Part shown: piece by piece, positions 57,959-64,000 of the stretch | How positions within the stretch are numbered: the stretch's first letter is position 1 | Layout of the letters: every line of letters starts with the position of its first letter | Origin: Anaeromonas frigoriresistens | GTDB taxonomy: Bacteria; Bacillota; Clostridia; Tissierellales; SIT17 | Direction of reading: 5' to 3' | DNA length: 64,000 nucleotides | NCBI RefSeq assembly: GCF_016820655.1 | Contig: NZ_WSFT01000037.1 | Location: 24,001 to 88,000, forward strand | The notes under the pieces: generated by a model | Seen by the model: only the letters and a program-made list of their open reading frames with translations | Told to the model about the DNA's origin: nothing | Database searches by the model: none | Program-made: the position numbers and the translations under genes

Positions 57959-58702
57959 TTATATATTATTTTTTAACAATTGACTTTCTGGGACATTCTT
58001 TTCTACTTTTGCTGGGTTACCTATGACTATTTTCCCTGAAGGAATATTTTTGGTGACAACACTTCCTGCTCCCACAAAACCATCTTCTTCTATAACTATC
58101 CCAGGGAGAATAGTAGCATTAGCACCTATCCTTCCACCCCTTTTAACTGTAACTCCTTTAAATTGTTTAAACCGCTCTTCTGATCTTCCGGCAAAATTAT
58201 CATTGGATGTTATTACTCCTGGTGCAATAAAGACATAATCTTCTAGAAGAGAATAAGCAGTTATATAGGAATTTGTTTCTAGTTTACAATAGCTCCCTAT
58301 GTAACAATAATTCTCAATTGCTACGCCTCTCCCTATAATTGTTTTTTCTCCAATTTTCACCTTTTCTCTTATAGAAGATAAATCAGCCAGTAAACAGTTT
58401 TTTTCAATATAGCATCCAGCATATATTATTACATTTGTTCCTATAATACATCCATCTTCTATTACACAAGGGGGCTGTTTATTGTCACCAGTAACCGTAC
58501 TAGTAATCGCCTTCATTGGCTGTTTACCTATTACAGAATTATCATCTATCCTCACATTATCTCCTATTTCTGTTCCCTCATATACAGTTACATTATTTCC
58601 AATCCTACAATTTTCACCGATTACTACTCCTTGTTCTATTATTAGATTATTTCCTAACCTTGTATTCTTTCCAATTATTCTATTAGAGAAAGTAACTTTC
58701 AT
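57959..58702 (-). CDS. Left-handed beta-helix (hexapeptide) acyltransferase
   Basis: 247 residues composed almost fully of hexapeptide repeats (I-G-E-N-C-R-I-G-N-N-V, G-T-E-I-G-D-N-V-R-I, G-C-I-I-G-T-N-V). The C-terminal I-G-A-N-A-T-I-L-P-G-I-V-I-E and G-A-G-S-V-V-T-K-N-I-P ending is typical of sugar O- or N-acetyltransferases of the WbpD/PglD type. It likely acetylates a sugar in the polysaccharide. Its start overlaps the glycosyltransferase stop (ATGA at 58702-58699). Start after GAGGGGGAG. Confidence 0.88.
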   Translation of the reverse strand: MKVTFSNRIIGKNTRLGNNLIIEQGVVIGENCRIGNNVTVYEGTEIGDNVRIDDNSVIGKQPMKAITSTVTGDNKQPPCVIEDGCIIGTNVIIYAGCYIEKNCLLADLSSIREKVKIGEKTIIGRGVAIENYCYIGSYCKLETNSYITAYSLLEDYVFIAPGVITSNDNFAGRSEERFKQFKGVTVKRGGRIGANATILPGIVIEEDGFVGAGSVVTKNIPSGKIVIGNPAKVEKNVPESQLLKNNI

Positions 58703-59937
58703 TTCATCTCCCCCTCTAATATATATATCAGTTTTTTGGCAATTTGATCACGATCAAATTTCTCTGATAATTTCAACGAATTCTCACTCATGGTTTTTCT
58801 TAACTCTTTATTATTTTTTAACTTCAATATAGTTTCCTTTATCTTTTCTTCATCTTTGTCATTTATATAAAATCCAAATTTATATTCCTCCATAAGGCTA
58901 GTAATCTCACCTGTAGTGTTTATTAACATAGGTTTTCCCATTAATATATAATCAAAGAATTTATTCGGTAAAGCATCCTCACCATTCATAAGTTTTTTGC
59001 CTTCTTTGTTGAATTCTAATTCTGATTGATATGCAATATCAAATAGTTCTATTATATTTACAACTTCAAATTGGCTATACTTTCCCACTAGCTTTATATT
59101 TGTTAATTGTTTATCTTTAATTTCTTTTTCCATTCTATTTCTTTCTTTTCCATCTCCTGCTATAAGAATTACTATATCTACATAATTGTTTAATACTTTA
59201 GCCATTTTGATAATACTATCTATATTATTTGTAAATCCTAATGTTCCTGCATATCCTATAACAAACTTATCCTTTAGATCAAACTTTTCAATATAAATAT
59301 TAATTTTATCTTCATCTAATCCATTTTTTAAGTACTTCCAGCTTCCTATAGGTAATACAGATAATTTATTAGAATTAATATTATATTTAATTTTTACTCT
59401 ATTAGCCATGGAGTTTGAAATTGCAACTATATGATCTGCTTTCTTGTACACAAAACTACAAAATTTTTCTAAAATTTTTATTATTACTCTATTTTTTACT
59501 ATTCCAAAATCTTCTATATATTCTGGCCATAAATCCCTAACTTCAAATACAAAAGGAATCTTATTTCTGAATTTTGCTACTAAGGCCGGAATAGCAATAG
59601 ATAAAGGAGTAGAAGTAGCAAAAACAATATCATAATCTCTTTTCTTCATTAAATATAAAGATGAATAAACCATAAAGAGAATAAAAGAAATTATCCTCTT
59701 TATATAACTCATATTTTGAGAATAACTTACATTTATACTTACTACATCTATACCATCTATATTAATAAAGTTTATCTTCTTATCTCCCAAGGAATATTTC
59801 TTCCCAATTCTTCGTGAAGATGTAACCATAGTAACTTTATGACCTTTTTCAATTAGTTTCTTTGCGAAGGTATAACTTCTAGTCCCTCCTGATATTTCTG
59901 GCGTAGTAAAATATTGATGTAAATAAAGGACATTCAT
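58699..59937 (-). CDS. GT4-family glycosyltransferase (WbuB-like)
   Basis: 412 residues. N-terminal L-H-Q-Y-F-T-T-P-E-I-S-G-G-T-R-S near 5-20 binds acceptor; V-F-E-V-R-D-L-W-P-E near 132-141 and G-Y-A-G-T-L-G-F near 227-234 and G-D-G-K-E-R near 263 and N-K-F-F-D-Y near 328 are typical of GT4 sugar transfer from a nucleotide donor. It adds one sugar of the repeat unit on the cytoplasmic face. Start after GGGGTGAAA. Confidence 0.9.
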   Translation of the reverse strand: MNVLYLHQYFTTPEISGGTRSYTFAKKLIEKGHKVTMVTSSRRIGKKYSLGDKKINFINIDGIDVVSINVSYSQNMSYIKRIISFILFMVYSSLYLMKKRDYDIVFATSTPLSIAIPALVAKFRNKIPFVFEVRDLWPEYIEDFGIVKNRVIIKILEKFCSFVYKKADHIVAISNSMANRVKIKYNINSNKLSVLPIGSWKYLKNGLDEDKINIYIEKFDLKDKFVIGYAGTLGFTNNIDSIIKMAKVLNNYVDIVILIAGDGKERNRMEKEIKDKQLTNIKLVGKYSQFEVVNIIELFDIAYQSELEFNKEGKKLMNGEDALPNKFFDYILMGKPMLINTTGEITSLMEEYKFGFYINDKDEEKIKETILKLKNNKELRKTMSENSLKLSEKFDRDQIAKKLIYILEGEMK

Positions 59938-59951
59938 CCTATTTCACCCCA

Positions 59952-60629
59952 CTAGTTAAATAATTTCTTAATATCAAATCCACAATTAAAGATATAATCT
60001 ATTACAGACATATTCTTTATAAATTCTCCCCATAGTTGTTTATACTCTTTTACTTGAAAATCTGAGTACACTAAATTGATATTATTTTTATCAAATAATT
60101 CCAAGTCATTATATGCTTTTGCTCCATGACCGGATAAATAGGTATCAGCATTTAGATATTTACAAATATTAACTATCCTTTCACTTTTATCTCCTTCTAT
60201 ATCTAAATCTGATAGTAATATCATTTCTGTTTTTATATCTAAAACTTCACAAATCATTTTTAATATATTTATATTCAAATCACTTATAGTGTCATAATCC
60301 TTCATTACATTCTCTTTAAGGAGATAAAAAAAATCATCGAAATATTTACTTCTTTTGTAGTATTGTTCAATAATTCTTAAGTGTTTCTCCTTCCATCCTA
60401 AGTCATCCTTTGTGTGAACTTCGTTGATGTTAGACTTTAAATTGTATTTATAGTCAACGGGTATAGTTAACCACTGTAGCCCTTCTGGTGTTTTTATTTG
60501 ATTTCTATTAATATATCCTCTCTTTATATACTGAAGATCGTCAGCTATTATAAAGATATCGCTCTTATATATTTTATAAAAATAACCTAACCAAGGTATA
60601 TAATTAGGTTGATGCAATGAAACAATCAT
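59952..60629 (-). CDS. WbqC-family protein
   Basis: 225 residues. Begins V-S-L-H-Q-P-N-Y-I-P-W-L-G-Y-F and has D-D-L-Q-Y-I-K-R-G-Y-I-N-R-N-Q-I near 30-45 and L-S-G-H-G-A-K-A-Y near 165, matching the WbqC family present in O-antigen and capsule loci. Its chemistry is not established here. Start after AAAAGGAAGGG. It lies between the glycosyltransferase and the PIG-L gene. Confidence 0.85.
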   Translation of the reverse strand: MIVSLHQPNYIPWLGYFYKIYKSDIFIIADDLQYIKRGYINRNQIKTPEGLQWLTIPVDYKYNLKSNINEVHTKDDLGWKEKHLRIIEQYYKRSKYFDDFFYLLKENVMKDYDTISDLNINILKMICEVLDIKTEMILLSDLDIEGDKSERIVNICKYLNADTYLSGHGAKAYNDLELFDKNNINLVYSDFQVKEYKQLWGEFIKNMSVIDYIFNCGFDIKKLFN

Positions 60630-60644
60630 AAAATCCCTTCCTTT

Positions 60645-61274
60645 TTAATCAATAACTAATCTTATAACCTCAAAAACTTCCGCATAATCACATCCTATTT
60701 GCACCCCCCTTGTTCTGGCTAAGTTAAATATAAAGCCCTCAGTAAAATAAACTCTATTTTTTTGAGATTCGTAAGCTCTAAGAGCTTTTGCTTTCATCTT
60801 AATATTATACTCTTGTAGTTTTACAAAACATGTTGTATCTATAGTTAAATTATTCCAAGGTAGTTCATAGCCTAATATTGTTGTGTTTTTAAATGCCCTT
60901 AATCCTTCTTTAGCAATAGTTATATGATCCTGATGGATATCATGGAGGGAAGGTAGTAGTACTAAATCTGGTTTAATATTTTTTTTGAACTTAATTAAAT
61001 CTTCTAATATATTTTGTCGCTTTTCATGAAAAGTCCTTACTTCATAATTTAATATAAAAAGATTTTCCTCTTTGATACCTAATATTGATGTAGCTTTTTT
61101 TACTTCCATTTTTAAAATATCTTTAGGATATTCTTTAGGAACTGATTTTTCTGCTGAAGAAAAAGCTATATAATAAATTTCACTTCCTATATCCTTTAGT
61201 TTAGTAATAAAACCACCACATCCTAATTCTCCATCATCTGTATGGGGGGATAAAATTAAAACCTTATTATACAT
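60645..61274 (-). CDS. PIG-L family deacetylase
   Basis: 209 residues. The zinc motif H-T-D-D at 11-14 and the second H-x-x-H in H-D-I-H-Q-D-H near 113-119 are present, with G-E-L-G-C-G-G near 15-21. PIG-L/LmbE proteins remove an acetyl group from N-acetylglucosamine-type substrates. Here it may deacetylate a sugar in the repeat unit before another group is added. Start after TAGGTGAT, adjacent by one base to the glycosyltransferase gene. Confidence 0.9.
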   Translation of the reverse strand: MYNKVLILSPHTDDGELGCGGFITKLKDIGSEIYYIAFSSAEKSVPKEYPKDILKMEVKKATSILGIKEENLFILNYEVRTFHEKRQNILEDLIKFKKNIKPDLVLLPSLHDIHQDHITIAKEGLRAFKNTTILGYELPWNNLTIDTTCFVKLQEYNIKMKAKALRAYESQKNRVYFTEGFIFNLARTRGVQIGCDYAEVFEVIRLVID

Positions 61275-62423
61275 TTATATATCACCTAACTCTCTATACA
61301 CATGTAAAAGTCGTCCTTCTACTACTGACCAATTATATTTCTTTTTAAATGCTTCAAATCCATTACTCCCCATTTCTTTCATTAAATCTCTATCTTTACA
61401 TAACTTGATTAATACCTCACCTATCTCCTGAGGATTCATAGGGTTAGCATATACTCCACAATTTTCAGACTCCAGTATAGTTCTATGAGCTGGGTTATTA
61501 CTTGAATATATAGGAATCCCACATTGCATATATTCAAATAGTTTAATAGCACAAGAATGTAAATTCCTTTTATCAAGGTAATCATTTACCATACCAAAAT
61601 CACTCTGCATCATCATATTTATAACTTCACTATGTTCTTTTTTCCCTAGAAATGCTACTTCCTTTGATAAATCCTTTTTCCTTATGATATCTTTACAATA
61701 GTCTACAAATCTATCACTATACCAGCCTATAAATATCATAGCTATTTTGTACCCTTTATTTTTTACTATGCTATTTGCTTCAATTAGTTCTATAATTCCT
61801 CTTTCTTTATAGATGCCTCCTGCAAAAATTCCTACAATATATCCTTTATCCTTTAAGGCGCTTATATAGCTATCCTCTTTATGAATAATATCTTCATTGT
61901 TAACTGCATAATTAGGCAAAAGTGCAGTTTTACATCCCCAGGATTTAAATTTTTCTACTAATTCTTCATTAACTGTTATTACATAATCAGTCTTTCTGGC
62001 AAAATATTTTTCTAACCTATATATGGTATGAAATAAAACTTTACTAATTACTCCTTTATACCTTTCAGCAAAATGTTCAGGATGGTACTCATGAGAATCA
62101 TAAATAAGTTTTGCGCCATATTTTCTTTTTAACAAGTAGCCTATAACTAGTGCATCTGGTTCATGACAATGATATATATCTGCTTTACACTTTAAAGCTT
62201 TTCTATATAAATCCTTTACAGGTTTGAACCTATCTTTAAAGGAATTACTCTTTCTCTTTTTAAAACCAATTATTTTAACTCCATCAATCTCATCAAGCTC
62301 TTTATGATATGGACAAATAATTGTAATATCTTTAAATCCGTTATTTAACAAAGTCTTTACTTCCTTAGTAAATATACGACCATCTGTAGGTTCATGACCT
62401 GTGGTCAATATACATATTTTCAT
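61275..62423 (-). CDS. GT4-family glycosyltransferase (second)
   Basis: 382 residues from ATG 62423 (GGAG upstream at six; a GTG lies three bases earlier). It has Y-H-C-H-E-P-D-A-L near 82-90, Y-D-S-H-E-Y-H-P-E near 104-112, F-A-G-G-I-Y-K-E-R-G near 205-214, and E-Y-M-Q-C-G-I-P near 304-311, typical GT4 text. Its 5' end overlaps the polymerase gene by 32 bases. It adds a sugar of the repeat unit. Confidence 0.88.
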   Translation of the reverse strand: MKICILTTGHEPTDGRIFTKEVKTLLNNGFKDITIICPYHKELDEIDGVKIIGFKKRKSNSFKDRFKPVKDLYRKALKCKADIYHCHEPDALVIGYLLKRKYGAKLIYDSHEYHPEHFAERYKGVISKVLFHTIYRLEKYFARKTDYVITVNEELVEKFKSWGCKTALLPNYAVNNEDIIHKEDSYISALKDKGYIVGIFAGGIYKERGIIELIEANSIVKNKGYKIAMIFIGWYSDRFVDYCKDIIRKKDLSKEVAFLGKKEHSEVINMMMQSDFGMVNDYLDKRNLHSCAIKLFEYMQCGIPIYSSNNPAHRTILESENCGVYANPMNPQEIGEVLIKLCKDRDLMKEMGSNGFEAFKKKYNWSVVEGRLLHVYRELGDI

Positions 62424-63675
62424 CACTATCTCCTGCCTTTCTCCCTAAGTAAGGGGATATAGAAAGTAAACCAATAAAAGTAAACATCAATCTATTATCA
62501 TTTAAGCTGCCTGATACATTTGCATTAATTAGTAAATATAAAAATACTAATATTAACCCCATTTGCAAATGGTCAATTCCTTTAAATTTATTTTTAAATA
62601 TTACCCACCCTTTATAAAAAGAGGTTCCAATCCACCATGTAAAAATTCCAAATCCTAATATACCTAACTCACATAATATCTCTAAAAATATATTATGGGG
62701 ATAGTCTCTCACATCAAATCCACTATAAAATATAGGAAAGCTTCCTACTCCATTACCTATTAAAGGTTTATCCCCCCACATTTTTAGAGCAGTTATATAT
62801 CTATCAATCCTGCCTAAAGCTGAAGTATCTTTACCTATAGATAGAATTAATTCAGATAGCCTACTTATTACTACATCAAACATACCTAGTCTCCCTAATA
62901 CAATAATGATAGGGACCAATATAATCGTTAGTACTATCACCTTTTTCATACCATTTCTTAAATATATACTGATTCGATTAGACGTAGATGAAAATATAAA
63001 GTATAGAAATAATACCACTACAATAGATAATACTGGCATTTTACCTCCTGAAATAAGGAGAGCTATGGACATCTGTAGAATTGCTAAAATAAATAATATA
63101 GACTTAAATCTTTTATTTTCATTAATGAAATATAAAAATACTATAATAATGCCTATCCCTACTGTTCTACCTAAAGCCAAGTAATTTGATCCAAGAACAG
63201 AAATGAAACTCCAATTCCCTTTTTGAACAAATATAAATTGGTATATAGCCACTCCGCTCATTATCAATCCCAAAAAAATTATTGTATTTAAAAATCGCTT
63301 TAAAGAATCTTCGTTCTTGATTAGAAAAAAAACTCCTAGAAAGGCCCAACTAGTTATTATTAGAAATCTTAAGACTTTATCCAATGAATAAATAGTACTT
63401 GGAGTATAAAATAAACTGCCTAGGAGCACTGCAATAAATGTTAAATATATAGCTATGTCATGTACATACTCTTTTAATAAAGAAGGCTTAATAATCAATC
63501 TTTTAGCAGATATCAATATAGATAAAGTAAAAAAAAGTATGGTCACATCTAAATAATCCGGTAAAAAAGTTAAAGAGGATTTAAAATTTCCCGCTAGAAG
63601 AAACAATGCAAAAATAACTTCACCTCTAAAAATACTATTAATTTTATTTATAATATTAATAAAACTTCTTCTCAC
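62392..63675 (-). CDS. O-antigen polymerase/ligase family protein (Wzy-like)
   Basis: 427 residues with about ten membrane helices and a larger periplasm-side loop carrying G-R-I-D-R-Y and G-N-G-V-G-S-F-P near 295-315, the typical Wzy/WaaL spot. It most likely polymerises repeat units of the surface polysaccharide. Start is GTG 63675 behind GGAGTGGG. The first 30 residues are basic. Confidence 0.83.
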   Translation of the reverse strand: MRRSFINIINKINSIFRGEVIFALFLLAGNFKSSLTFLPDYLDVTILFFTLSILISAKRLIIKPSLLKEYVHDIAIYLTFIAVLLGSLFYTPSTIYSLDKVLRFLIITSWAFLGVFFLIKNEDSLKRFLNTIIFLGLIMSGVAIYQFIFVQKGNWSFISVLGSNYLALGRTVGIGIIIVFLYFINENKRFKSILFILAILQMSIALLISGGKMPVLSIVVVLFLYFIFSSTSNRISIYLRNGMKKVIVLTIILVPIIIVLGRLGMFDVVISRLSELILSIGKDTSALGRIDRYITALKMWGDKPLIGNGVGSFPIFYSGFDVRDYPHNIFLEILCELGILGFGIFTWWIGTSFYKGWVIFKNKFKGIDHLQMGLILVFLYLLINANVSGSLNDNRLMFTFIGLLSISPYLGRKAGDSDENMYIDHRS

Positions 63676-63806
63676 TTATCCCACTCCATAGCTTTTTTGT
63701 CATATACATATAGAGATAGACTCTTTTCAAATTAAATTTATTCTGATATTTTAATATATGTCTTATATTCGATTTAGTTACTTTACTAAGCTTTAATCAA
63801 AAAGAG

Positions 63807-63828
63807 AAAGATGCCTATAGGCATCTTT
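63807..63828. terminator. Terminator after the MurJ-like gene
   Basis: AAAGATGCC (63807-63815) with GGCATCTTT (63820-63828) and a TATA loop; the stop codon of the MurJ-like gene falls within it. T-rich on the plus side, moderately so on the minus side. Confidence 0.6.
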
Positions 63829-64000
63829 TTCTTAAAATAAACTCTTTTATATATTTAACAAGTAATTTTACTTCTTCAATTTTTAATAGATAACATAATA
63901 CCAAGTAAATAATACCTCCACTTAAGATTGTTAATATCAAAAATATTAAACTAAGTATATTACTACTTCCTATATTACTTAAGAAGGTATTTAAAAAGTA
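63815..64000 (-). CDS. MurJ-like lipid flippase, C-terminal part (cut by window edge)
   Basis: Only the last 61 codons are in view: F-L-S-N-I-G-S-S-N-I, a hydrophobic helix L-S-L-I-F-L-I-L-T-I-L-S-G-G-I-I-Y-L-V-L, then L-K-I-E-E-V-K-L-L-V and a basic tail, stop at 63815. The helix ending in G-G-I-I-Y-L followed by K-I-E-E resembles the end of the MurJ/MviN family of lipid II or polysaccharide lipid flippases. Next to a Wzy-type gene, a repeat-unit flippase would be expected. The family call from the last helix alone is tentative. Confidence 0.5.
   Translation of the reverse strand, partial: YFLNTFLSNIGSSNILSLIFLILTILSGGIIYLVLCYLLKIEEVKLLVKYIKEFILRKRCL

Overview
The window is a low-GC, densely packed stretch of chromosome from an anaerobic, spore-forming Firmicute of the class Clostridia. 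A Tissierellales-like or Peptostreptococcales-like host is my inference; no rRNA or marker gene here settles it. Supporting features are strong Shine-Dalgarno sites before almost every gene, frequent TTG and GTG starts, an alpha/beta-type small acid-soluble spore protein, clostridial families (CD3072-, CD3073- and CD3324-like, DUF4474, DUF134 with MinD/NifX-like genes), a T-box leader and a probable selenoprotein. There are no tRNAs, rRNAs, CRISPR arrays, insertion sequences or phage modules.

Layout. 1-8 kb: end of a C_GCAxxG_C_C protein, oligoendopeptidase F, a metallophosphoesterase, a DUF4474 protein, the feoAB ferrous iron importer behind palindromic operator candidates, and a TudS-like desulfidase coupled to an ECF S component. 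8-20 kb: housekeeping and accessory enzymes on the minus strand (M14 peptidase, lipase-like hydrolase, SPL radical SAM protein, methyltransferase, HIT, GNAT, ASCH, HAD, flavodoxin). This part carries several decayed genes: a peptidase E-like gene with a stop codon, a frameshifted acetyltransferase and a PhzF remnant. 20-27 kb: transcarbamylase-like gene, SASP, ABC-class ATPase, M50 protease, and an operon of DUF134 regulator, two NifX-like proteins and two MinD-like ATPases with ferredoxin inserts behind a consensus promoter flanked by inverted operators. 27-37 kb: DUF2249 gene with a Crp/Fnr-type site at -41.5, a C40 hydrolase, a tryptophan transporter under a UGG-specifier T-box, a RemA-like protein, and a two-component system with an S41 peptidase.

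37-47 kb: a glutathione peroxidase whose catalytic codon is UGA followed by a SECIS-like hairpin, YwbE, DegV, a three-gene racemase / Mur-ligase-like / ATP-grasp locus that may make a D-aspartate cell-wall modification, a sigma/anti-sigma pair, an NAD salvage pair, an XRE regulator with a membrane partner, and class II aldolase. 47.6 kb to the right edge: a surface polysaccharide locus on the minus strand (MurJ-like flippase end, O-antigen polymerase, glycosyltransferases, PIG-L, WbqC, priming sugar transferase, PLP enzyme, ATP-grasp and asparagine-synthetase-like enzymes, aminotransferase, membrane SDR dehydratase, Wzz/BY-kinase).

The most notable observations are the UGA-containing glutathione peroxidase, the Trp T-box with an extra palindrome in its promoter, the DUF134 promoter architecture, the D-aspartate-type cell-wall locus, and three separate genes each broken by one missing A in an A-run. 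Those three breaks could be real pseudogenization, slippage control or a systematic sequencing error.
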